Source: Volvox africanus
Lineage: Eukaryota; Chlorophyta; Chlorophyceae; Chlamydomonadales; Volvocaceae
DNA length: 64,000 nucleotides
Assembly: GCA_030268105.1 (NCBI GenBank)
Contig: BSDZ01000094.1
Coordinates: 2,108,501 to 2,172,500, forward strand
Reading direction: 5' to 3'
The notes under the pieces were generated by a model, which worked only from the letters and a program-made list of their open reading frames with translations, made no database searches and was not told the origin of the DNA. Positions 11,875 to 41,528 of this stretch are shown here, in pieces. Within the stretch, counting starts at the first letter, position 1; the number at the start of each line of letters is the position of its first letter. The translations under genes and the position numbers were made by a program.

Positions 11875-13701
11875 GGTATTTGCAGCGGTGGTGATGATGG
11901 TGATGGTGTGGAGCGCGGAAAGCTGTGCAGCCGGTGTTGGGGGAGAGAGATGGCGGCGTGGGCTTGCCGGCTCGTGGAGTAATGGGCTGGGAGATGTTGA
12001 GGGAGAGGGAGTGTACGGAGGCCAGCGGGCCTCTGGCGATGATGGCTTATATGATATATTAATAAGATGGTTGTGAGAAGAAGAGGCGTAGGTTTTCGGG
12101 TGCGTAGGTTCGGGGTCTGACTGGGTTGGTGCGAGGGGCTGTAACGATGAGGCGTGAGGGTTTCGGAGCTGAAGAAGGGAAGGACGGAATCCCACAGGTG
12201 GTGATTTCGGAGGGACCCAGAGGAGTTGAGCAGTTCTGGCGCAGCTCTCAATCGTTCTCATTCATCAGCTCTCGACCGGGCAGTTTTAGGTGTTTGCGGC
12301 AGCCCTGACAACCCGCATCCCGCATTCCGCAACAGGAGGTGGTATCGGGGCTTGCTGACACATGCCGTGTCTGCTGTGCCACCAAATGGAGGATGTGTTT
12401 GTGCGCGTGTGGTTGTTTGGAGCGAGGTTTGGAGGTGTGCTCTTCCTTGGGAATTGGACAACGCGAGGGCTGACAAGGACTCACGACGCTTCCTGTCGTC
12501 CACTTCCATGGGAAGATGGTGGGAAGCCACTGAAAAGGGGGAGGGGATTGTTAGCTGGGGTAGCCACTTGTTGCTATTGCTGATGTCCAGCGGTTTGGTC
12601 TGTCGTGCGCGATCTGAGGGGTATGGTGTATGTGTGTTGCCGGTAGTGTGCTGGGACGGGTGTGGGTATATGTATGTGGGCAGCTGGAGGGACACGGAAA
12701 GAAGAATTTATTTCGATTTGCATGCAGTGCAGGTTTGGCAACTTGGGTGGCTGAAGTGATAGGGGGGTCTTCGGTTTGGCGGTTCAACGATCAGCGGAGT
12801 CACAGGGTCAGGACGAACCTCCTCCTGGGACACAAAGGAAGGGAGCAGACGGCAGTACGGGTGGACGAGACCTGACACTGCCGTGGTGGTGGTGGGGGGG
12901 GGGGGGAGAAAGAGGGATGGTGAGGGATTGCGCACCACTGAGATGATGATCGTCTGTCTCTCTGACAGCAAGGGTGGGTCCAACGTGCGGCGTTGACAAT
13001 TAGGTGCCTTCTGTGTATTCGCACAGATTGCATCTCTCCCTGTCGTACTAGCTTGATCCACAAGATCCCTATGTCCGTCCCCCGCTGCCGTGAGATCTTC
13101 ATTCCCTTGGGCCTTATGGAATCGAATCGATTCCCCAAGCCAAGTCAAGTCGTGAGGTCACACGTGGCATGGGTAAGGTGACGTCACGCACAAGCAACCT
13201 CGCATGCATGTGTATGGATGCACGAGGGTGTGTGTTGTGTTTTTCCCCGGCTTGTTGGTTACACGAGAGGTCAGTAGGAAGATGGCGATATCGGACACGT
13301 TTGGCAAGGTAACCCCTCTCCTTGTCCCCCTCCTTGCCCCGCTCCTCTCGCTCCCCACACGGCAAGGAAAGTGAATCGATCAGTCTTTTGGCTTAAGACG
13401 TTGAGAGCCCTCTAAAGCCGCACAGGCCTCAGACTCTATACATTGTACGACGTACTAATACCGTACAAGAATGCAGGACAGTTAGGGTTTAAGTGGTGAA
13501 TAGCGAAGAGAGGAAGGCGATAATTCTGTCATCAGGGCTATGAGGTACGGCATAATTGGCAAGAGAAGAGCTCGGGACATAATGCTGTAAGTCTCTCTCA
13601 CTCTCCCCCACCCTACACGCACGTACGCACACACAGACACACACACTCTCTCGAACAATCTCAGACAAATTAATTTCATGTTCAAACCCACAGACACACT
13701 T
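11875..13701. other. Spacer between NFU and the glycosyltransferase-like gene
   Basis: The two flanking genes converge. There is a G run at about 12891-12905 preceded by a GGT repeat. Several frames are open but none shows a family motif. I see no RNA gene. Confidence 0.5.
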
Positions 13702-17843
<4,142 letters not shown>

Positions 17844-18802
17844 GCACACAAGCAATGGATAGACGTTATAACTACAGCCATTCAGAATGCGCTGACGCAG
17901 GCCCGTCGGATCTCTCACAGGGTCTTAAACACTACAGTTGCAGCCGGCTAGTATAGTATGAGAACAGCAAGGCTTTCTCTTCCCGTGACTATCTTAACTG
18001 CTTCGTATCGCGGTGCTACTGGGTACAATCTGCTCAAACGACAGCGGCTCGCAGGTCCCCAAAACCGGCATGACATCGTAAAAACATCCGCGAATTGCAC
18101 CAACCGCCCGCCTGCAACCACCAAACCACTCCCCTATCCTCCAAAGGCACTAACCTACAAGCTTCCGCTGTTGTGAGGTGGAAATATACAACCCCATGAT
18201 AGCCAAGTTGGTGCCTAGAAAATAACGTTCCCTTCACATCCGCGTGCTAGCTGCCTAATACAAGAACCGTCAAATAACCGCCCAGCCTTTTCCTATCGAC
18301 AAACAACCGATATCTGCAGCAGAAGCTTATGTGAATATGTGAGGGGAAAAAAGTTAATCTCATGGGGCCCCCTGAGCGCATGCAGCAGTCGCAGCAGCAC
18401 CCTGGGTGTTCGCTGTCCCAGCGGGAGTCGCGAACGCTCCCAGAAGGCCGCCCAAAACGGGCGGTCGCCTCAAAGGTCCCCCAAAGCCGCCACCACCGCT
18501 ACCCGGCTGCCCAGCCGCGTGATGCCCCACCAGGGACGCATCCACTCCTTCCGGCAAGTACCCTGAGCATCGCGACGAGGGTCATTAGCCGGGAAACAGC
18601 AGGGAGGGAAACAAAACAACGAAACCTGAAGCGGAGAAAAAGAAGAGTACGACGTGAAACGCGCCGTACAAATCAAGGCCGACGAGTCAGAGACGAGACC
18701 GCCCAACAGTGGCGGTCTTCAGGCCGACGGAGATCAGCCAGTGGGTGGCGGGGAGCAGGGAGAGGTGGCGGGGAGCAGCTAAGGGCAGTGGGACTCTCCC
18801 AC
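17844..18802. other. Spacer upstream of the glycosyltransferase-like gene; may contain the last exon of the HEAT gene
   Basis: On the minus strand an open frame with Gly/Ala/Pro-rich sequence (VDASLVGHHAAGQPGSGGGG) ends at TGA near 18360. It could be a further 3' exon of the HEAT-repeat gene or chance. Otherwise this is the promoter side of the glycosyltransferase-like gene, with no element that I can identify. Confidence 0.4.
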
Positions 18803-27585
<8,783 letters not shown>

Positions 27586-29413
27586 TTTCTAGATTCTTTG
27601 CAAGTATCTTTGGTGAAATAATTCCTTCTGCTTAGATTTATTCAAAATATTAATATGTTGATGTGTTGTAGTCCTTACCTACAGCAAACCCCGGCTCCAG
27701 ACCAGATAACCGTAAATGTGTTCCGTACGGCCTTTATACAGTACTGGTATGTCAGTATGGTCACATTTCGAACGAAATACACTTCTGGAATGGCAGTCTT
27801 ACAATCAATGCTCCGCAGTGATAATCGGGTATTGTAATCATAAGAAAGCAAGAGATGTGTTTGTGGGACGGTGCACACGCGGGGTGCATAGCCGTCAACG
27901 CTTCAACCAGTATATATTCAACATTCGGCGTTCAACATTCAACAATAATTTGGAATAGATATCAGTCGTCGTTACAGACGCAGGCTGCTGCAGTGCCCTG
28001 CCGAATAGATGGGCTTCCAACAACTTGCCCGTAGATGGAGTCCGGCATTAAACAGTGCAAGGCCAAGGAAGAATTTCATGCGAGGACATTGCGTCGCGGG
28101 AATAAAAAGTGTACACTCCCGCGGCCTTGGTTGCGGCTACAGTCTTGCATACCCTCAATTGGTTTTTCCCTCGACTACAGCTGAGGTTCTGCTTCCAAAC
28201 ATCCAGCCGTGCCTGGGGTTGAGGTTTTGGATATAAACAGGAATGATGTCAAAGCAAAAGAGATTTGGCGCGGCGGCATCATCAGCCTGTGTGTGCCTGT
28301 GAAGCGGCATGATTAGAGAATGTAGGAGGAAAGTATATGAGCAGCATTAGGACTTACTCAGACGATTGGGGATTGCATCGATCTCCCAGTGTGATGGGGA
28401 CCTGGACGGTGGAGCCTCGTACGAGGAAAGAAAATGAAGAGCGTGTACCGATCATGCAAGAATACCAATTGCTTACTTGGTATTTAAGTGCCCAGCTGCA
28501 TGGTGATATGGGCTAAGGAGTATGGGACGGGGTAGTATTGATAACAGCTACAGCGAACGGCGGATGCAAGTTTACTCACTCCATGTCCAGCAGGCATGTC
28601 CGAACGTTAACCGTCCGCCAAGATTGTATGGATGACCCTGTAAGCGCTTTGGGCACCCCTCCCCATCACGTTAGCATGGGGCCGCGCTGGTGGAAGCAAT
28701 AGCTGCGTGTGCAAACGGGCTCTCTGTATCGAAACCATCAAGAGCGAAGGCAGCAAAAGTGGAAGCGCTTGGCGTAGTGCCTACTGTTGGTCATAATGGG
28801 GGAAAGTGCACCATTACAGCTTCGTAGCTCTCCAGCACACCTTAAGTCATAGATAGTCTTGATAGGATAAGGTGGTAAGTCGATGGTTTCTGATAGATGG
28901 TGTTTTTCGCCTGTCATTCTGTCCAATTCCTTGTTACTTTCCAGTGAGGGAATTCCCTCGTAAGACAGACGTGCTTCATATACTGGTGCTCCGTTGAGTC
29001 AAGCTGGGTCAAGATGTGGCCGCCCTTTCGGCAATTCGAATATCGGTGCAAGATATTACAACAATTGCTCGAATCACAGGAGGATTTTTAAGGTGAAAGT
29101 CCAGAGTTTGGTCTCCCGTCGTACGTGTTTGCCGTACGGCGCGGGAGCGAGACGTAGCATCTGGCCTACGTCCACCCAAACGCAATCTTGCCTGGGTTTT
29201 GCAGGCCTTTCAACTACTTTACCAGTTGACTACAAGCCTCTTCACTGCTAGAGTATTATATCAGTATCATAAAAGTACGCGCCGCTGTATAGAGTACAGG
29301 TAAAGTCGATATAGTTACCTTGATTGACACCTACTCCGATATTAAGAATTATCAAAGTTTGAAGAACTTTTTTCCCTATACCTCATAAGTTATAGGAACA
29401 ATTCCGCATCTTC
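27586..29413. other. Divergent spacer between HEAT gene and MMTAG2-like gene
   Basis: The two genes point away from each other, so promoters of both should lie here. The sequence is AT-richer than the genes. I find no convincing exon, RNA gene or repeat. Bases just before the MMTAG2-like ATG are AT-rich, with no clear TATA box. Confidence 0.5.
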
Positions 29414-32373
29414 ATGAGCCTTTATAACGGGCCCCCTCGGCCAGGAGCTCGAGGAGGAAGAGACCAATTCTCCTGGGACAATGTTAAAGCGGATAAAGAT
29501 CGAGAATACTATCTAGGTCATTCCGTGAAGGCACTTGCGGGACGCTGGCAGAAGGGTGCGTGCGTTGTTTGTTTGCTCGTGAAAGTTTTTGTCTCATCGT
29601 GCTTTGCATTATAGCATATCCTCATGCGGGAATTGGGCGTCTACTGTTCTGCGAAAGACAATTGTGGGAATTCTCTCGTGGGAATTCTCAAGTAATGAAT
29701 CCCATGCTGTACAGGTCGGGACGTCTATTGGTACACCCGTGAAAAGTCCGGACAAGATTCAATCCAGGATGAAATCCAAGCCGTCAAGAGGCGCGAAGAT
29801 GAGCTAATGATGGAGGTAAGGGAACAAACACGGTCGCGTCTGCCTCTTGACAAGCGCAAGCACGTTCTCCTACAGATGCAGTGCTGCTTCTCACCAGCCC
29901 CTGTCCACGCAGGCCATGGGGCTTAAGCCCAAGACCGTGGCCAAGCCTGCCCCAAAGTTGGACAAACACGATTTGGATGAACTAATAAAGGGGAAGCAGG
30001 ACGAGCAAGAGCAACCCGATGACGCGGCGGCAGCAGTGCAGGAGGCCGACCGGATAAAGGGGCTAGGCTACGTAGCGGGGTGAGTAGAGACTAAAGGGTC
30101 GGGAAAGGGAAATGTTAGGAGGAGAGGAAGCGGTTTAGGACGTATGGTAGAATTGGGAATGGGAATGGGAATGGGAATGGCTGGATCACTCCCAGCCACC
30201 ACACGAGCCTGTATGCACGTATCTGCACGCCCTGGTGTCCTTACACCCGGGGCAAGGTGCAAGCCCGAATCATTATTATTTACGGCAACTACATATCTAC
30301 CCGATACCTACACCATGTCTTACACCCACATTCTTTATCTGGCAAATTCCTATCCCTAGCTTTCTTTCTTTCTATTACCGGGTTTGTCCGTACCGATCCG
30401 CGCCTTAACTGGAGCCACAAACATTCGGCTCCCTTCAGGACGGGGCCCGGTCTCGCTGATGCAGTGCGCACCACGTTGCCCGGTGTGGGCCCTGCGGTGG
30501 CGTCAGGCGGTCCGCCCGGTCCTGCACCGCCCGGGCAGCACCTGCCGCCACCGCCACCCAGGCAGCAGCAGCACCTGCCAGCAGGCAGACTGGCAACAGC
30601 CACAGGAGCTCCGCCCGGGGGCTTACGGCCGGGAGCCGCCCTTGCCCTGGCCGCGGGTATGACTTCGGAGCAGCTGAAGGAGCTGCAGCGGGCGGAGAAG
30701 CGGGCCAAGAAGGAGGCCAAGAGGGAGGCGAAGAAGGTGAATACGACGTGTAATAGGAGGGGTGGGGTTGGATCACCATGTGTATCACGGTGCTGTTGCG
30801 GATTGGGGATCCGGTTTGGATTGAACGGAGGGGGGGTTAGGGGCGAAAGGCAGGCAGGTGGGTTGTGCTAGGGAAGGCACTCACAGGCAGGCAGGCATGT
30901 TAAGAGACGTTATGGGGAGGCCTCAAATGCCATGAAATTTGGTATCGGGATGGGGACGGGGATGCGGATGCGGATGAGATGGGGAGCGTCAGTATGGTGT
31001 GTAGATTGCGAGGTATAATGAAGCTAAAGGGTGAGGGAATTGACAGCGGCCAGTGGGTTGTCTATTACTGCTATTGTTATTGTTTATTATTATCATTACT
31101 GTGCCATTGTTGTATTGTCATTTATTGTTAAATGATTGGTCGTGTCTTGGCCAGGTTCGCAATCCTTAACCCACCGTGCCCTCACCCTCTCACAGGCCAA
31201 GAAGGAAGCGAAACGAGCCAAGAAGGCCGCAAAAAAGTCTCGGAAAGAGCCCGGAGAGGATGCGAAAGGTCAACAAGCCAAAGGTGGGGCAGCAAGGATT
31301 CAAGGATGAGCGCTGAGACGCACATTTTGGGCTTGAATGTTGAAAATACTCGTACTCAGGTTTTTCCTCTCGGCTCCCCCACATGCATCCATGTCTTCGC
31401 GTATGGCCGCTTATCTCATATCCCTGGACTGGGCGTTTCAGAGCCTAATGGCCATCGTCATTGTTCCACGTCCACGTCAGGGTCCGCATCGTCTAGCAGC
31501 GACGGCAACAGCAGTGACGAAGGTGATGGCGGCGATCTCGGTGGCCGCGGCGGCGGCCGCAGGCAAGGAGGCAGCGGTAGAGAGCGCGAGGAGGGTGGGC
31601 TACGGGACCACCAGCATCCCGACGGCGGCGGCCGCCGTGGCCCGTACAATGTGGCACATGCGCCGCACGATGTATCCAGGGACCCATGGCATCGGCGCGC
31701 GGAGGAGGGGGAGGACGGCAACCGCCCGTCTACCGCTGCTGAAACGGGGCGCGGGCGCCGAGGTGCGGCAGATCGGCAGTACGGGAAGTACGATAGGGTA
31801 TATGACAGGGAGTACGACAGAGACCGGTCCGCCATGGCCGGTACGGGCCGGGTGGAGCGTGGAGTTGAGGCGGAGGCGAGGCGGTGGCAGGGTCATGGCG
31901 GTGGCAATGATAGCGAGTTGGTTGGGCAGTCCAGGTTGCCGCTGAAGAGAGCAAGACATGACAGCCCCAGTCTGAGTCCCCAACCGCGCAGCCGCCGCCG
32001 CCGGAGCGCCAGCGGCAGTCCCCCGCCACATCCATACCAGCACTGTCAGCAGCACCGCCATGACACCCCCAGTCCAGACCGTGGTGCGAAAGGGCAGCAG
32101 AAGAGGCGCCTCAAACCGGACGATTTATACAGCCGTCAACCGAGCAGACTGGATCTTGGAGGTCCCACAAGATTCCGGCATGGCAGTTACGGAGATGAGG
32201 CTGTTGCTGCTGCTGCGCGGGATGGCGGTGGTGGTGGTAGTGGTGACCCACGGGACGGCCGTGCTCAGGTCGACACGCCCGACTGGCGGAATAATAACGA
32301 TAAGGAAGGTGGCAGGGCGGGAGGTAGAGGGCAAGGCAGGGATTGGAATCGGAGTCGCAGTCCGGTGCAATGA
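29414..32373 (+). CDS. MMTAG2-like (C1orf35 family) nuclear protein with SR/RD-rich tail
   Basis: Six exons (29414-29555, 29715-29815, 29913-30079, 30439-30736, 31196-31283, 31481-32373) join in phase to 562 residues. The N-terminus carries the MMtag domain: [37 protein letters not shown] and [18 protein letters not shown]. This matches human multiple myeloma tumor-associated protein 2, a nuclear protein of unclear, possibly RNA-related role. Then come a linker ([12 protein letters not shown]), a Pro/Gln-rich segment, a lysine-rich coiled region (about residues 210-262, [10 protein letters not shown]) and a long Ser/Arg/Gly/Asp tail (about 266-562) with RS and RD dipeptides and [20 protein letters not shown]. 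That tail suggests a splicing-factor-like nuclear protein (inference). It is much longer than the human tail. Exon 1 ends inside the conserved RWQK-G-R motif, a good check of the splice. Confidence 0.88.
30150..30180. repeat. (GGGAAT)n microsatellite
   Basis: About five copies in intron 3 of the MMTAG2-like gene. Confidence 0.85.
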
Positions 32374-33973
32374 CGGCGTCACGACAGCCGCAGTCGCAGC
32401 CCCGAGCCGCACCGCAGAGAAGGGCGAACCCGGAACAGGAGCGGGAGCCCCATTGGCAGGCGGCGGTAAGGGTACGGCAGTGGCAGGGCGTGTGAGTGTG
32501 TGTGTGTCAGCGAATGCATAGACGGTGACGAAGTGACCGCTGAGCCCACGCTGCCGATTGGCAAATGCTGTGTCGTCAGCGTGATGCATGCGCCATGTTC
32601 TTTCGTGTCTTGTAAGTGGTCTCTCGATCCTTCGTTGACTCCATTTACGCATGGTTGGTCCTTTGTTGGTGCCTTACTAGTGGTTTGCATGGTGGACTTC
32701 AGGATTGGCCTTGACTCAGTACCGGTGAAGCCTCTCCATATACCAGTCCGAGTTTTTGACTGCTGCTTGCGTTGTTTTTAGTCGCGGTCTTTATTCAGAG
32801 TCGGAGCAAACTCGCATTTGGGCCTTTGTAGCTGCTCGGGAGCTCACCCCTCCCAGAAGGAAAGATGAGGTGTCTGTAAACGGTTGGGAAAAACATCGGA
32901 CACGACACAAGCCTATGACAGCTGTTGTGTTTGCACGCTAAGGGCAGGGTTCAAAGCCTAGCACTTATAGCAGCTACACGTCAAGCAGCTACGTGTTAGT
33001 CCGATCCTGGACCGCCAAGGTGGGGGTGCATGCACAGCGGGGTTTGCAGGTTTGGGTCCATGGGATTGTTAGGCAAGAACAACGTTGGTAAGAAGCATTA
33101 AGCGTCTTCCCCGCCAATGCTGCGGGATTTCCTGTTAGGTACCAGAAGCTCCTAGCTTCTTGTATTCGAGCTGTGGGCGTGCTGGGGGCCCACCGCCCAA
33201 TCAGGCTTGCTAAATCCCGTTGTACGTTTCCCGGACAGCGTTTGGCAACATTATTCACGTTATGATAATCTAAGGCCAAATAAGATTCATTACTTGTGTA
33301 AATTTAATCGAACCAGCTGGAATGCGTCCCCTGGATAAGCAGCACTGTGTTCGACCAGTCTTTATTTGCAAGACTTTGCTGATTGACCATGCATCTCTAA
33401 ACTCGTTCATGCACGTTTTTGATGCCACGAATTCATTCTGAACCCAAGACTCGCGGAATCCTTCGGCTTATTGGGAGCAGTGTAAGATATGCGGTGCAGG
33501 TATATATCTGACCCGCAATGGTAAGTACATCTAATTTAGAAGAGCAGTGCGTCCTTCACAAAATGCCCTAGACAGGAGGTCGGGTTTAAGCATAAATACG
33601 CTCTGAATCTGTTGAAAATATAGATTCTATCAAAATCTGTATTGAAGCAGTTACTGCGAACAAATGACACGAGTATGCTGCAAGTCATAACAAATTCCGT
33701 TTTCACGTTTTCATCTGTCACGCTGGTTTCGGGGGCATTGCCGGAGCCAGCCATTTTCCCATTTCCAGTCATCGTGGCCCGAATTACCCAAGAAATTATA
33801 TCTTAAAAAGTGTCGTCAAATTGGCACAGTCTTCACACGTACTGTCAGCTCCAATTTTGTCATAACAAGTTCGTGACTTGCAAGCAAGGCTGTTTAATTG
33901 TCGCTTGCCTATAGTTTTAGGTCTGGTTGAAAACTTATTGAAACGTTTGCCACTTGAAGCAATAAGTATAGCC
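32374..33973. other. Spacer between MMTAG2-like gene and GARS gene
   Basis: Holds the 3' UTR of the MMTAG2-like gene (a CTGTAAAC stretch near 32873 could be a green-algal TGTAA-type poly(A) signal, weak evidence) and the promoter of the GARS gene. One small minus-strand frame near 33772 is listed separately. Confidence 0.5.
33536..33772 (-). CDS. Possible small or first-exon ORF, divergent from GARS
   Basis: A 78-residue frame starts with MTGNGKMAGSGNAPETSVTD about 200 bases from the GARS start, in divergent orientation, where a promoter is expected. The first 30 residues have a coding-like composition, the rest does not. I recognise no family and find no clear following exon. It may be a first exon, a small gene or chance. 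Confidence 0.2.
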   Translation of the reverse strand: MTGNGKMAGSGNAPETSVTDENVKTEFVMTCSILVSFVRSNCFNTDFDRIYIFNRFRAYLCLNPTSCLGHFVKDALLF

Positions 33974-39911
<5,938 letters not shown>

Positions 39912-40733
39912 TCGCACCGGCTTTGGACGAGAAATTTCCGTGCAGGTAATGGAGTTTCTCTGTGCATGTGCGTGTATGTGTGCGTGTGTTTTCACAAACG
40001 AATGCGTGCGCTTTTTGGAATCCCTATGGGCTGCGGCAACGCTGTTTTGTTCAAGAACTCGTACAGGTCTCAAAAATTCTGGGTTAGTGATACCTGATAG
40101 GAGACTTGGGGAAATGGTTTGTAGATTTCATGGGTCGTAGAATACGAAAGCACGTAACCTGACAGATTCATCAGTTTATTACATGTCGCTGCGGGCCATC
40201 CACCACAGCTTAAGTATCACATGTTTTGTCACATCCTCCTTTTCCTCCCTCCTCTGTATGGCACAAAGTACGACTCGGTGGCGCTCGGCATTGCCGTACG
40301 GTACGAGCTTGGTGCAGCGGACCCAAGAGCGTCCTATCGTGACCCTAACGATGCACAATATATATTTTATATACGGTGTATGCTCGAATAAATGCTGCTG
40401 TCTTGTTAAGTTTATGCACCGGGTATGCACCGGCACGTGTTCGCATTTGCCACGCGATGTGTGACTGGCGCCGCAGCCCAGTATGTAGTGTGCGTATGTT
40501 CGTTGTTGAATGTTAGGAAAGCGCGTATGTGTGGCTATGTGCATTTGGAAATTGGGACTCGAGAGGAAGGAAATTTAAGCAGGAACAGCAGGAAGGCGGA
40601 AAAGATCTGTGGTAATACAGTAGCTGCATAGGAGCCACAGGAATTGAGCATTGACGGGAAGTCGACTCCAATTTGGGTGGATTGCATCAACCGGAGGTTT
40701 TCATGTTGCTACTGACAACCTCCAGTCCGCAAA
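39912..40733. other. Spacer between GARS and the 94-residue gene
   Basis: Contains the GARS 3' UTR and the promoter side of the next gene. I see no exon, RNA gene or repeat that I can support. Confidence 0.5.
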
Positions 40734-41086
40734 ATGGGTAATCATCCTAGTGGCTTATTCGGGACCATGGCCAAAGCCTTGAAGGATATGTGGGGGCCAG
40801 AGCAGGTTGCAAAGAAGCGGCTGCGGCATGAGGTGGGAGACTTAACGATTGCTAACATCGGCGTGGGGAAGGCTGACATTATGACTAAGCTCACCACTCC
40901 TAACTTGCATCGTCATGCGTGCCAGGTTAGTCATATACTAAAGTGGACAATCCATTTCTGCAACATCCATTCCTTTCTCGTATTGTCGGGCAGACTTGGC
41001 AGCGGCTGCCCTGGCTGTCCCTGTTTCGCGATGATTACGGTAAAGGTTACGACAGTCTCGGATTTATCCCCATTATGTATCCATAA
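40734..41086 (+). CDS. Small two-exon protein, 94 residues, unrecognised
   Basis: Exon 1 (40734-40925) and exon 2 (40994-41086) join in phase 0 through a 68-base intron with GTTAGT donor and GGCAG acceptor. The product begins MGNHPSGLFGTMAKALKDMW, has a basic helix (GPEQVAKKRLRHE), and ends in an aromatic segment (TWQRLPWLSLFRDDYGKGYD then SLGFIPIMYP). There is no signal peptide and no membrane helix. The sequence reads like a conserved small organelle or complex subunit, but I do not recognise it and assign no function. The coding case rests on the exact phase, the compositional change at both splice sites and the sensible aromatic C-terminus. An upstream exon is possible because no other in-frame Met lies close by. 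Confidence 0.6.
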
Positions 41087-41528
41087 GAGTAGCTAAAGGC
41101 TTGGAGTGCATACGACGAGTAACTGTAGAGGTCTTCGGGTGTTTTGTATACCCGCTTTCCGAAAAAACAGCTGTGCAAATGTGCATAAGCAAGCAAAGTA
41201 ACCATCAGGAATTACTCAGATTTTAATATATAAATACCGTCTTCTAAAACAAACAGTTTGGCTGACAGTTTACAGGTTTCATCGCTGACCGAGACAGGGT
41301 GATGTCCCATCTCAATTTCAAAGGCCTGGATCCAAACAATCCCTTCTTACAAGGCTTCTTTTTAATATATATAATATTGATGCGACAAATTTGTTTATTA
41401 ATTTCACAGTATCCAGTGCTTGTGATATGAGACAGAATTAGCGCTAAGGTGCTGACTAGTCTCCAGGTTGACCGTCCCTGACCTTTGGTAAAAGCATCTG
41501 AACAGGCCACTAAAGGCCCTTTACCATC
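41087..41528. other. Spacer between two unrecognised genes
   Basis: AT-rich, 442 bases. It holds the 3' UTR of the 94-residue gene and the promoter of the 761-residue gene. No element identified. Confidence 0.5.

Noticed and set aside
31337..31945. 202-codon alternative plus frame over the last MMTAG2-like exon
   Set aside because: Shadow of the correct frame, which continues in phase from upstream exons and has the RS/RD composition.
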